Shown here one piece after another: positions 10,025-21,305 of a stretch of DNA of 64,000 nt. Below the pieces are notes generated by a model. The model worked only from the letters and a program-made list of their open reading frames with translations. It did no database searches and had not been told where the DNA came from. Source of the DNA: Ancistrus triradiatus (Eukaryota; Chordata; Actinopteri; Siluriformes; Loricariidae). Position 1 is the first letter of the stretch; every line of letters starts with the position of its first letter. The translations under genes and the position numbers were made by a program. Location of the stretch: contig JAJAGP010001503.1 of the NCBI GenBank assembly GCA_025084515.1, positions 62,001 to 126,000 on the forward strand, given 5' to 3'.

Positions 10025-12397
10025 GCGGATTAGATTCTGTCTGAGAATTAGTTTTGTCTAGTCAGTCTAGTTAGTTTAGTCAGCCGAAACTCGATTCATG
10101 ATTCATGATTCATGATTCAGTCTCACAATACCTCTTGCTCGGTGAAGATCTGCACTGTGTTTGTTGTGTGCTTCTTTATTTTTACATCTAAAGTACTGTA
10201 TTCTCAAAGCAAATAAGTCTCCGTGGGTCATAAATAGCTTAGTTATAAGAGCCAACCAAAAGACACTGAAAGGAAAAACAGGCTGGGGTTTGCTTAGCAC
10301 TATGCTAGTGCCTTGAGTTAACTAATAGAGTTTTGCTTTAACGTTTCGCTTTCAATCCAATACTCACTAAATTACATTATAATAAAATAAGCTTTGTCGT
10401 AATGATTTTGGCCAACTCTAGGTTAATGTGTTTTAAATATTAACTTACTTATCATTACTTATCATAGAGTCCACTTATCACAGAGTATAGATCGCTCTAC
10501 CAAACACTCGATAAACTCCTCAGTTCATGATTTAACTTATGATGGATTTGTCGAAACATATCCCATCGTAAATAAGGGAGCACCTGTACATTACAACTCT
10601 ATTAATGTACAGTGGTGCTTGAAAGTTTGTGAACCCTTTAGAATTTTCTATATTTCTGCATAAATATGACCTAAAACATCATCAGATTTTCACACAAGTC
10701 CTAAAAGTAGATATAGAGAACCCAGTTAAACAAATGAGACAAAAATATTATACTTGGTCATTTTTTATTGAGGAAATGATCCAATATTATATATTAGTGA
10801 GTGGCAAAAGTATGTGAACCTCTAGGATTCGCAGTAATCTGAAGGTGAAATTAGAGTCAGGTGTTTTCAAAAAATTGGGATGACAATCAGGTGTTGAGTG
10901 GGCACCATGTTTTATTTAAAGAACAGGGATCTATTAAAATCTGCTCTTCACAACACGTTTGTGGAAGTGTATCATTTCAAAAAACAAAGGAGATTTCTGA
11001 GGAGCTCAGAAAAAGAGTTGTTTATGCTTATCAGGCTGGAAAAAGGTTACAAAAACCATCTCTAACGGAATTTGGACTCCACCAATCCACAGTCGACAGA
11101 TTGTGTACACATGGAAGAAATTCAAGACCATTGTTACCCTCCTCAGGAGTGGTTGACCAACAAAAATCACTCAAGAGCAAGGCGTGAAATAGTTGGCGAG
11201 CTCACAAAGGACCCCAGGGTAAACTTCTAAGCAACTGAAGGCTTCTCTCACATTGGCTATGTTAATGTTTCATGAGTCCACCATCAGAAAAAACACTGAA
11301 AAAAACAATGGTGTGTATGGCAAGCATTGCAAGGAGAAAGCCACTGTTCTCCAAAAAGAAATATTGCTGCTCGTCTGCAGTTTGCTAAAGATCACAGAAG
11401 ACTATTGGAAGAATGTTTTTGTGGACGGATGAGACCAAAATAGAACTTTTTGGTTTTTTAAAAAAAAGGCATTATGTTTGGAGAAAGGAAAACATGCATT
11501 CCAGGATAAGAAATTTATCCCATCTGTGAAACAGGGTGGTGGTGGGTACTATCATGGTTTGGGCCTGTTTTGCTGATCTGGGCCAGGACGGCTGCTAGCA
11601 TTGATGGAACAATGAATTCTGAATATATCAGAGAATTCTAAAGGAAAATGTCAGGACATCTGTCCATGAACTGAATCTCAAGAGAAGGTGGTCATGCAGC
11701 AAGACAACGACCCTAAGCACACAAGTCATTCTACCCAAAGAATGGTTAAAGAAGAGAATAAAGTTTTGGAATGGCCAAGTCAAGCAAGTCAAAGTCCTGT
11801 GACCTTAATCCAAACTAAAATGTCCCCTTGTTGGAAGGAACCTGAAGCGAGCAGTTAATGTGAGGGAAAACCCACCAACATCCCAGAGCTGAAGCTGTTC
11901 TTGTACGGAGGAATGGGCTAAAAATTCTTCCAAGCATCCTCCCCCCCCGGTGTGCAGGACTGATCAACAGTTACAGGAAACGTTTAGTTACAGTTATTGC
12001 TGCACAGGGGGGTCACACCAGATACTGAAAGCAGAGGTTCACATACATTTGCCACTCACTAATATGTAATATTGGATCATTTTCCTCAATAAATAAATGA
12101 CCAATTATAATATTTTTGTCTTATTCTCTCATCTACTTTTAGGACTTCTGTGAAAATCTGATGATGTTTTAGGTCATATTTATGCAGAAATATAGAAAAT
12201 TCTACAGGGTTCACAAACTTTCAGGCACCCCTTTGTATAATGCTTTATACAGTGTGGATTTTCTGGGGGTCTGGAACGGATTCATTCAATTTACATTATT
12301 TCTTATGGGAAAAATTTGCTCTGAACTCATCATTTTCGGTTCTCGACAAGCCTTCTGGAACAAATTAACAACGAGAACCGAGGTACCACTGTATTTT
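10025..12397. mobile_element. non-autonomous DNA element, family X (TIR ACAGTGGTACCTCGG), interrupted
   Basis: The right end is GAGAACCGAGGTACCACTGTA. The interior closely parallels the copy at 59505-60858, including AAAATAAGCTTTG, AGGTTAATGT and AGGGAGCACCTGTAC. A complete Tc1-like element interrupts it at 10610-12235. Related copies or pieces lie at 20120-20640, 24880-26010, 29270-29640, 34966-36073, 38160-38345 and 59505-60858. I could not assign a superfamily. The left end is approximate. Confidence 0.6.
10610..12235 (+). mobile_element. complete-length Tc1-like transposon with inactive transposase
   Basis: The element is 1626 bases long with inverted repeats of about 200 bases at both ends (CAGTGGTGCTTGAAAG against CTTTCAGGCACCCCTTTG). 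A second inner repeat occurs near each inner border (AGTGAGTGGCAAAAGTATG and CATTTGCCACTCACT), an IR/DR arrangement. TA flanks both sides (10608-10609, 12236-12237). Transposase remnants on the plus strand include SEELRKRVVYAYQAGKRLQK at the N-terminus, LWTDETKIELF and QQDNDPKHTS, the last two around catalytic aspartates. Frameshifts and stops break the frame. Confidence 0.88.
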
Positions 12398-12457
12398 CCT
12401 CCTGGTTTCTTGCTGAGGGTCGCAAAGCATCACGGGTTGTCCGGAGTAATCACTCAC

Positions 12458-12589
12458 CTTTCTGCCCTGCCCTCCTAAAACATCGTACATAACGAAAGCG
12501 TTGCCAACTTTGATCGAGAACTTGGTTGACTTGCACAGCGCCCTGACCTTATCTTTTTCAGATACCTTTAAGATGATTTGCAAAAGCAA
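12458..12589 (-). CDS. candidate exon, unknown product
   Basis: An open minus-strand stretch of 132 bases with a strong donor (GTGAGT, 12452-12457) and an acceptor-like GAACCACAG. It encodes 44 residues including KVSEKDKVRALCKSTKFSIK and VGNAFVMYDVLGGQGRK. I do not recognise the sequence. The strand fits the CEP350-like gene, but the phase 0 start does not match the phase 2 end of the exon at 15188-15383. Another exon would have to lie between, or this belongs elsewhere. Confidence 0.35.
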
Positions 12590-12599
12590 CTGTGGTTCA

Positions 12600-13710
12600 G
12601 AGCTTATTGTCCATCATCAGTGCCTGACCTCACAGTCATATTCCAAAATCTAGTGCAAACCCTTTTCAGAAACAAGTGGACTGTTGGGACAGCAAGGTTT
12701 AGCTCAAACTCAACTAATACCCATGTTCTTGGATGCAACATGAACACTGGGTGGACACGACCATTTGGCTATGTAAGTGTACCTGACTATTTTCTGTTCT
12801 CAGATTGACCTGGTTATCCACTTACCCAAGCTAACTTTTATTTCTTCCTCCTTACACAGATACCACCACCCGACCCCTTACTTTGTTTTCAACAGTATCT
12901 TCATTCTTTTTATAACCAGGCTGTGCATGTGGCAGGATTACTTTCTGAAAGGTGATTCCCAGCTCTCCACCCATGCATCAAGAGAGAGGATTATCTTACG
13001 GAGAGACTCCACTGTCTCTGAGCCTCTGTTTGTCTGACCCGTAAGCTGCTCATATCAGGCAGGCACTCGGAGGCATTGGCCTTAGCCTGAGTATTAGAGA
13101 GCCAGTTCTTTCTTCTGCCAGTTTTTTCTTTCTGCTGCAGCAAGCGAACAAAGACATGCAGTGCGTCAGAGATGTTTGTGATACAGCATGAATCACGCTG
13201 AAGCCTATTCTCTATACGTTAGAAATACTGAAGATACGCACAAGAGTCGTGACTTGGCAACTAAGGGTGGTGAATGCTGCCCTCTTCTGGTTTAAACGAC
13301 ACATTGTGTCTTACATCTCCAGTAGATCACGTACGATCTCCTTGTCAGCATTTTTCTGAAGGACTGAAATGAAATGTTATAAAGCATGAGTGGCGTACGG
13401 TTCATTTCAGCTTTGGGAGACACACACCGCTCACACCATCCAACCTAACGCGTCATATGATCTATGTTAAATAAACATAGGATATGCTACATGGCGTTGC
13501 AAAATTGGTATTTGATATGCCAAACATTGCACCCTGAATATGAACGTATATTTACTGAGTATATTTGAGTATATTTTAACAAACATCTTCTACAAAACCT
13601 ACAAAATAGCAAGTTAGCAAGCTATCGCTAACAAACTAAATGACAGTTTTTAATCCAGGGATTGACTAGCTAACAAGCCAGCCATGTCTCACAGTATTGC
13701 AGATAGCACG
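12600..13710. other. no recognised feature
   Basis: Mixed unique-looking sequence. No repeat family or exon with two good splice sites was found. Confidence 0.35.
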
Positions 13711-13714
13711 TTCA

Positions 13715-13880
13715 GTTCAAGTCAAGTCAAGTCAAGTTAGATTTATTTATATAGCGCTTTTTACAATGGAGCATTGTCTCAAAGCAACTTTACAAGTTTA
13801 GATTATCTCCTAATAACTACGTCCAATCCCAAATTGAGCAAGCCTAGGGCGACAGTGGCAAGGAAAAACTCCCCTAAGTT
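13715..13880 (-). mobile_element. L2-like LINE 3' end, truncated
   Basis: Starts with a run of AAGTC repeats, then TTATATAGCGCTTTTTACAA and GGCGACAGTGGCAAGGAAAA. Same family as 54610-54898, complement orientation. Confidence 0.82.
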
Positions 13881-14390
13881 CACCTTTTAAATGTTTGGAA
13901 AGTGGAGCAAGTATATAAAAGGAACATTCCGCATGCATCCGAAATGCTTGAGGACACAGACATGCCGGAAAAACCAAGCTCATAGACACACACACCCCTA
14001 CACACAGAGTGCTTTATTTATACAGTGCACTAATCCCATCTAGACACTGCTGTTTATCTGTATGACTCTTTTAACAGACTTTTCACTCCATGGCCAGGAG
14101 GCTAGCATCCTCTCTCTGGTGCTATCGCGAGATGAGCGTTTATGCTCTGGGTGAATCAGCCAAGAATTGGAAGCAGCAGTCCATGATTAGGGGAGGGGGG
14201 CCCAGCACAAACTGGTGGGTGAACCAGCAACCCCGCCTTCCTCCCTCCATAGTAGAATTTTTTTTACTACTACAGTGTCCACTACTACAATTCTTTCTAC
14301 TACAGTGTCCACTATCACTATCACTCATAAAATAGCCATTGATACTGATTGCAACTTGAAATAAACCAACCAAATAAACATTTCCAGTTA

Positions 14391-14551
14391 GTTATTTAGC
14401 AGACGTCCTGATCCAGAGTGACTTACAACTGATAACCTTATAATCCAAGCCACTGTGGGTTAAGGACCTTTCTCATCAGTGGCAGCTTGGCAGAGGTGGA
14501 ATTTGACCCCTGTACCTTTATTTTAACTGCTAGGCTACCACAGTCACCCAT
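14391..14551 (-). mobile_element. tRNA-derived SINE
   Basis: Complement of the SINE family: TTATTTAGCAGACGTCC at the tail side, CAGTGGCAGCTTGGCAGAGG in the body and TAACTGCTAGGCTACCACAG at the head. Confidence 0.78.
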
Positions 14552-14719
14552 AACAACTGCAACCATGCCTCCATTACTAGTGAAACATTACTACAACTTA
14601 AAAAAAATCAGATTACTGATAGATTTCTCTTGTCTCGCAGATATTTAAACTAAGATCATAAAAAAATCATATCTATGCTATTTGTTTGATGAAAGGTGTT
14701 GGCGTTAATAGCAGACATA

Positions 14720-15181
14720 CAGTACTGTGCAAAAGTCTTAGGCAACCATTAGATTAGATATCCTATTATTTTAGCAATGGTATAATGACCATATATAAAT
14801 TTTTCACAGTATATGCAAACAATAAATTAGATACAGTTGCAAGTACAATATTTAGTGTGACATTCCCTTATACTTGAACAGTGGTAGCATCTGGCAGCTT
14901 CATCAGGATGCCAAGTTGACCCTTCTACAGTCCGAAGACGCTTGATCAGGAATGGTCAGTTTGGATGGTAGCAGCCAAGAACCATTTTTGGAAGGGGAAC
15001 AGGGTGAAAAACTAAGCTATGCTAAAGCTAATAAAGACTGGAATGAAGATCATTGGAAAAGAGTATTATGGAGTGATGAAATTTGAAAGTTTGACACTTT
15101 TGGTCCTACCATCAACAATATGTTATATATGCTAATTATACCATTGCAAAAACTACAAATCTAATGGTGTCCTAAGACTTT
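14720..15181. mobile_element. Tc1-derived MITE, right end cut short
   Basis: The left end is CAGTACTGTGCAAAAGTCTT. The interior reads GGAATGAAGATCATTGG and GAGTATTATGGAGTGATGAA, which translates to a WSDE-type Tc1 motif. The right end stops at GTGTCCTAAGACTTT and lacks the final bases seen in the copy at 4674-5030. It abuts the exon donor at 15182-15187. Confidence 0.75.
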
Positions 15182-15187
15182 CACTAC

Positions 15188-15383
15188 CCTCTGCACTCTT
15201 CTCTTTCTTCCGCTTCTGCTTGTTTCTTCATCTGCTGTTCCCTCCTTCTCCTTTCCACCACCTGTCGATGCATGTATTCACGCACCTGCTGTGCATTGTT
15301 TGGCTTTCTCTTTCCTTCTTGTGCATCTACTACCATTGTACCAGAATTGTGTTTCATCCACTTACATGCAGGTAATATTTCAC
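15188..15383 (-). CDS. CEP350-like gene, exon encoding a basic coiled coil
   Basis: A 196-base minus-strand exon, acceptor CTATCCCCAG and donor GTAGTG (15182-15187), phase 1 in and phase 2 out. It encodes about 65 residues, including GKRKPNNAQQVREYMHRQ followed by VVERRREQQMKKQAEAEERE. This resembles the CEP350 segment with DEVRQYIVRQQEERKRKQ, a basic coiled coil in the N-terminal half of that protein, and is preceded by KRKP in both. This match links the separate minus-strand exons to the CAP-Gly exon as one gene. The donor lies right at the truncated end of a MITE, so the original exon may have been longer. Confidence 0.68.
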
Positions 15384-17021
15384 CTGGGGATAGCTTGGTA
15401 ACTTCTCAATTATGCTTGGTTCAATAAAACTTGGTCAGGAATGGTTACAAATGTTCAAAACTGCAGTTTGTTTGTTGTTCTTCTGGATGGATTTTTCCCT
15501 GTGATTTGTAAATTAAATGAATAGCTTCATGACTAACCAAAGTCAGATCATTAGGTTAGTACCATTTCACTCTACGTTTGAGACACTGTAGTTTGCATTT
15601 TATTATAATATCATCAGGCCTATGGAATTGTGAAAAATTGCTGTTGTGCTCTAGATTTTATGTGGGGGCACCTCTGCTCACTGCCGCATGCACCACAAAG
15701 ACCCACTCCCCACCCCGAGACGCGCTAAGACTCAATATCCACTGGTGAAGTGGAAGCATCCAAGAAACAGGCAGAAACTCAAACCTTTGGTGCCAGCAGA
15801 CCCACAATTCAACTTCCACACTCTGGTGACAGGAGACCCACAATTGGCTTTTTGGTGTCTGGAACTAGCTGGTGTCTGGAAGGGCTTGGCAACAGTGACA
15901 GGAACCAAATAAAACATCAGTATACAGCTAAAACCCTACCTTGCCAGTCAGGAAACAAACCAGGGGAGTACACCAGGAGAGTGCTGGTTGGCATGCTGAA
16001 CCACCTTAACGCGTATCCTTCCTCAGGCAAGGTGTGTTGTTTCCAGTGCTCGGTTCCTTTCAACGCTGCCAAGTCCAGTTGTCAGCTTCCCAGGTATTGC
16101 CATCCTGCCAGAGCCTCTTGAGTCTCAGTGCTCAGAGACTGGCTGTATGTAATGCATGGCACAGACCAGGGATGCCCCCATGTTACAACTGCAGAACATA
16201 CTTTACATGGTAACAGACTGTCATATAAACAGAAGTGTTTAAATATTTAGTGCTAGTTAGCACTCAAAGCTGTTGCTATGCTAACGTTTGATGACAAATA
16301 TCCATACATTAAGGGTCAGTAGAGAAACCAAAGAAGCAAGAAGGGTCTGCAAATCGCAGGATACAGAAGGCATGACTTTGAGTACACTTATGGAAGTCTT
16401 TTATTAATTAATTAATTCATTCATTCATTTACATAACCATTTAATGCTGTTGCTAACCAAGACACTGGCCCCAGCCAGGCCACCCCACTTCAAATTGCCT
16501 AGAACCACCATTGCCAAACAGTGCAGCTGGGTGTGTTTGTGTGGTGTCTAGAAACTATTTAAAAAAACAAACAGAAGGGCCAAAAGATTTGGTTTAAGTT
16601 GCTCAATTTAAGGTTAGAAGAGAATTTATTGGCTATGGACATATTATATCAGTGGAAAGTCCCCAAAATGAAAGAAAGACGTGAAATTGTTTAAACAAAT
16701 TTTATTTAATGAACACTTTCCCCTTCCCCCAATTTGTTCTGCCCAATTCCCTACTCTGACAACATCCATTGGTGCTTGCACAACGTCTCTGCCAAGGGGG
16801 AAGTGCTGTAGGCCAGCAAGTGCCTCTTAGGTTCTGACTGATTCTTCACACCACCAGGCGGTGATCTTCCATGGCGAGAATGAATCAACATTTTTGCCTG
16901 TAGATCCACATTTCTCATGGGTCACTCTTCTCTTTGAGACTGCTGCCCCCTGAGGACCTTGATACATTTCAATGGTTAAAATATTTTGTAGCATTTTTTG
17001 GTATTTGACTCGCCAACTTAC
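15384..17021. other. intron of the CEP350-like gene, little recognised
   Basis: Between two CEP350-like exons. A plus-strand open frame at 15750-16121 and a minus-strand open stretch near 16780-16940 were examined and not accepted. An ATTA/ATTC short repeat lies near 16403-16430. Confidence 0.45.
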
Positions 17022-17123
17022 CCCTGGGTTTGTGCTTCTGAACCTTTGACACGCTGATGGTCTTGGAATTCGAGACTTCTTTCACAAGCTTCTGGGCATC
17101 TCTCAAAGCAGTTATATATGTAC
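17022..17123 (-). CDS. CEP350-like gene, N-terminal-half exon
   Basis: A 102-base minus-strand exon with a good donor (GTAAGT, 17016-17021). It is phase 1 at both ends, so it splices in frame to 15383. It encodes TYITALRDAQKLVKEVSNSK and then TISVSKVQKHKPR. The core RDAQKLVKEV resembles RDGQKLVKKI of CEP350, which in that protein lies N-terminal to the VRQYIVRQQEE coiled coil. The order here is the same. The acceptor (ATCAAAG) lacks a strong pyrimidine tract, so the 5' edge is uncertain. Earlier exons were not found. Confidence 0.58.
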
Positions 17124-17918
17124 CTTTGATCGAATAGATTTGTTATTTCATATTGCAAAGGAGAAACAAGATTTGGTCCATTATATAATTGCCTTCTATT
17201 GTATTTGAGGCATCTCTTAAAAATAAATTGTTACTTTTCCTGGGTGCAGTACCCTTGGGGGCTCGGTTCAACTGGTGGTCTCTGGGTAAGGCACAGTTTA
17301 TGGAGGTTTTCCATGAAGACACAGATGTACCTGATACTCGTTCCCCCACTGGCCAAATAATAATTGATTTGTTTTAAATCTACTCTAAAATGATGTTATT
17401 GCTTTAAGACAATACAAACCTTTGCTCTGAACTCTGCAGACCTTTCTGCTTATGTGCTCTTGATGCTTCATGTCAACTTGAGGATGTTCAGAGGTCCTGA
17501 AGATGAATAAGGCCTCAGACCCCAGACGGTTAGGATAGGTCTCTGTTCCTGGCATTTGTAGATGGCTGATTTTGTGACAATCTTCTGCAGGGAGTAATAA
17601 ATGTGAGATCTGCAGGATACATGGGGTTTTCATTGACTTCGTTTTCTGTTTATATCATAGTATACTTTATTTGTCTCTAATGATCTGAAATGTCTCTGCA
17701 TAATTATGTTTCTGTTCTGAGCCTTTGTGTACTTGTGTCTGATGCTCATAAGAAATTGGGATCAAAGGGCACCAGTTCTTGTTTTGTCACATAAAAGATG
17801 CTAGAGGGCACAAAATAACCTGTAATTAGTGTATGAAACAAGATCTACATACAGCTGGGTGCTGTTTAAATATGTCAGCAGAATGCCTAATACTGTGTAT
17901 GAATTACTGGTAATACAA
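17124..17918. other. no secure feature
   Basis: A minus-strand open stretch at about 17420-17600 has no recognisable product or clear splice pair. The rest is unassigned. Confidence 0.35.
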
Positions 17919-18375
17919 CCCCAATCAGAAAAAGTTGGGACAGTAGGGAGAATGCAAATAAAAAATATATGCAGTGTTCCTTACATTTCCTCTGACTTTT
18001 ATTTCATTGCAGATAGCATGAACTGAAGATATTTCATGTTTTTTTTTCTGGTCAACATTTCATTTTTTAATAAACATCCATTCCTGCACTTCAAGCCTGC
18101 AACACATTCCAAAAAAAAGTTGGGACAGGGACAATTTAGGGCTAATAATGAGGTAAATAAAATAAATATCGAAAAGTAAATAATGATGTGATTTCAAACA
18201 GGTAATGTCAATAGGTGATTATAATCATGATTTGGTACCAGTATCCACGAAAGGTTGAGTCTTTGAGGAGTAAAGATGGGCAGAAGATCTCCAGTTTATC
18301 AACAAATAAGAAAGTATTGAAATGTTTAGAAACAATGTTTCTGAAAGAAAGATTGGAACGGATTACAGTACAGTA
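17919..18375 (+). mobile_element. Tc1/mariner-like element, copy C, 3' truncated
   Basis: Begins ACAACCCCAATCAGAAAAAG and continues with the 5' part of the copy-A family (AAAAGTTGGGACAG, GATGGGCAGAAGATC, GAAAGAAAGATTGGAACG). It stops before the catalytic part of the transposase. Confidence 0.72.
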
Positions 18376-19276
18376 AGATGATGGTATGATGGACCACTTG
18401 GTTTTGTTTGACAGAAGCCAAAAATGCATTGATAGACAATATTACAAACAACAGAAGATCAGCCAGATGAAACAGAGACTCTACAGGTAAATATGAACCA
18501 GGTTATATAGTTATAAGTTAGAGAGATTGTACAGGTAGTGGGGGACAAACAAAGGAGTACTACTTACAATAGGGCAGGCTTGCTAGATATAAGCAGATAT
18601 ACACAAACATGAGTAACTTACACAAAAACGTCTCTAAACACCTCAACTGAGAGAACGGTGTAGAACAGTCTCTAGTCAAAATGCGAGCTCGTGAGCTTGA
18701 CTGGTTAGGCTGTAAGCATTTGAGTGAATGACAGATTTCTGCTCTTTAACTCCCACCTCTGCTTGTGGATCCACAGCGTTGATTGGCTTGAGTGACCAGC
18801 TGGGCTAAGAAGCAAAATGCACTACACTAGAGTGCAACAAAACAATAATAATACAATGGCAGTACATAAACAAGCAATTAACATAGGCATCTGTAATAAA
18901 TATTAAGTAAACTGCGGTAATCCGAGTTCAATACAGTACTGTATACTGTTACATCAGTGGCTTAATTTTTAAGACTTCAGCAGACACCAATGGACGTTGA
19001 TCGGATGGACATTAAATGGTGCATACCTGTATGGCTGTAGAGCCAAAATGGAACTGTGTACATTTCTTTTTAATTCACATTTTCTCTCTCTGCCTACAGA
19101 TATATGTAAAGTATATTATATGTCATTTGCAAATATTCCTTATATTTAGCATTGTTTTTTAATGTAACTGATACATATTAATTTCTCAGCCATTATCACT
19201 ATTCTTAGCAACTCACTTGAAAAACCTCATTTTTGTAGACTCCACAAGGCACAGTGCTAAAGTACTTGCAAAATCT
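18376..19276. other. no recognised feature
   Basis: AT-rich intergenic or intronic sequence. No open frame of note. Confidence 0.35.
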
Positions 19277-19797
19277 TGTGCACTCAATGACAAAGCACCC
19301 GGGTCCCAGATCGAAATGTTGGATTGCTGCAAATCTTGGCATGCAATTAAATCGCAGGCAGATATGTAAATGAGTACAGGTGTGGTCTGATTAGACACAA
19401 GAGCAAGAAAAAGTACCTCCAACACTGTCTATTTGGGTAGTCTACTTTTGGGTAGTGTATCTCTTGGTGAGAGATGGTTGTCTGCTAGACATGCCTCTGC
19501 GATGCACCTGAAGACATTTTGCCCAGTTGACTGACTTTAAGGGGGGACGCATAATTGGAAAAGAGAAGCAGGATGGATGTTGCATCAAAGAAGCATGTTT
19601 AGCAGTCCACAATTTCTCACCAAGAGGTACACTACCCAAAAGCTGACTCTTAGAGCCTTATTATAAGAGCAGCAAGGGAAGCACTTTTATGACCTCCAGT
19701 GTCTACTCAGACCACACCTGTAATTAATACACATCTGCCGAGTTTTGCAGCAATCCGACATTTCTAGCTGGGTGCTTTATTTGTTTTGTCAGCGAGT
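19277..19797 (+). mobile_element. short Tc1-like element with 50-base inverted ends
   Basis: The left end reads ATGACAAAGCACCCGGGTCC and TTGGATTGCTGCAAA. The right end is the imperfect complement (TTGCAGCAATCCGACATTTC, GCTGGGTGCTTTATTTG). The middle encodes LTDFKGGRIIGKREAGW, the N-terminal signature of Tc1 transposases (usual form LTDFERGRIIGLREAGW). The catalytic half is absent. Confidence 0.7.
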
Positions 19798-20119
19798 ATA
19801 CAAACATACAGCTGTACATACCCTGCCTATTGAAATGTAGGCCAGGATGAACTACGTTCTCTGGTAGTGTTACTGTTTGTATAGCTCTTAGTACCGATGA
19901 TCAATGCAGCAGCTACACAGACATCTTCAAGGACTCACTCCACAAACTATAGAATCCCAGTCAGTTCATTAGTCTTGCGCCGTGACACACTGCATAGTTC
20001 TGTGCTCTCTCTCTTATGTTAATAAGTTTTATTCATTTCTAAATAACTATTTTAATGTGCCTGAATGTAAACAGGAAGGAAAACAAAAGTACAGAACATT
20101 TAGTCCCCGGGCACAGCTG

Positions 20120-20640
20120 TACCCCTCTGCTTGCCAATCAGTTGTAAGGGCACACTAAATAGATTACATAATTCAAGAGTAAAGTGGGCATCACTCTACC
20201 ATGGATAAGCAATTTTTATTTGGATAGTCATTTTTATTAATTGCATGAATTTTTTATGCTAACATAACTGATCCCTTTGCTTTAATGATCTAATATGATC
20301 CAATACCATTAATGATAATATTTTTAGGGATCTAATATCTTTTGGTAGGATATATGGTTAGCCAAAACATATAGCCATCGGCTATCATTATCTTGTCTGC
20401 AGCCTATTTGACTTTGAAATATTTGCTATTGTCCATCACTCCATGCAAAAAAAACAAAAGAAACTGTCTCTGACTGAGAGGCTCAAGCTTTTGGACAGAT
20501 GCTGGGGCATTATGGGAAATGTAGTGCCTGTAATGGATGTGTGTGGCATGTCCTTGCTGCTTTTCAGCAGTCCAGGATAGGATTGACTTTTTACCGCTGT
20601 TTTTAGTGGGACACAAGACACCCCTAAATTTGATGACACC
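20120..20640. mobile_element. family X fragment
   Basis: Shares GGGCATCACTCTACC and TTTTTATTAATTGCAT with 35200-35330, and GGGGCATTATGGGAAATGTA with 36160-36180 and 38325-38345. No termini were identified. Confidence 0.45.
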
Positions 20641-21105
20641 CCTGATTTAGCCTATTATAATCTTACAGACCGGCTGAATAGCACAGAGATGGCACAACAA
20701 CTGTCTAATCAATTATGGATGAACCATAATTAATAACAAATGTTTGTTCTTTGCAATAGATGTCTTATTAAAACAGCAGCATAGAAAGGTCAGCATAAAA
20801 TATGTAATGGATTTATGCAATTTCAGCAATCAGTAGACTAAATAGGGATATATAAGCTGCATTTTCATGTTCACTATAAACTTGCTGTAATTTGGCGGGT
20901 AACTATTCTAAACAGTAAAGCTCTGTTTTATTGACCACAAAGGACAATTCTCTAGAGAGCTGTAGCAAGGACAATACAAATATTTTTGAAATTATTCAGT
21001 ACCAACAAAGTTAGTGGTAGTAGAAGTACAACCAGTATCAGTGGTGTGCAATCAGGACCTTCTAACCCCTAGGAAAAGAGGTAATACACGTGTGTATGTA
21101 AAATA

Positions 21106-21305
21106 TATGGACTGTGGTGGCCTAGTGGTTAAGGTACTGGACTATGGACCAGAAGGTCCATGGTTCAAATCCCACCTCTGCCAAGCTGCCACTGTTGGGT
21201 CCTTGAGCAAGACCCTTAACCCACAATTGCTTGGATTGTAAGACTGTATCAATTGTAAGTTGCTCTGGATAAGGGCGTCTGCTAAATGCTGTAAATGTAA
21301 AATGT
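21106..21305 (+). mobile_element. tRNA-derived SINE, well preserved
   Basis: One of the cleanest copies: TGGTGGCCTAGTGGTTAAGG at the head, a B box GGTTCAAATCCCACC, body CTGCCAAGCTGCCACTGTTG and tail GGGCGTCTGCTAAATGCTG. Confidence 0.88.

Noticed and set aside
15750..16121. 123-codon plus-strand open frame
   Set aside because: Lies antisense in an intron of the CEP350-like gene, has no recognisable domain, and overlaps near-repeated GACCCACAATT text.
16780..16940. Minus-strand open stretch with AKMLIHSRHGRSPPGGVKN
   Set aside because: It lies where a CEP350-like exon could be, but has no clear donor and no recognisable match.
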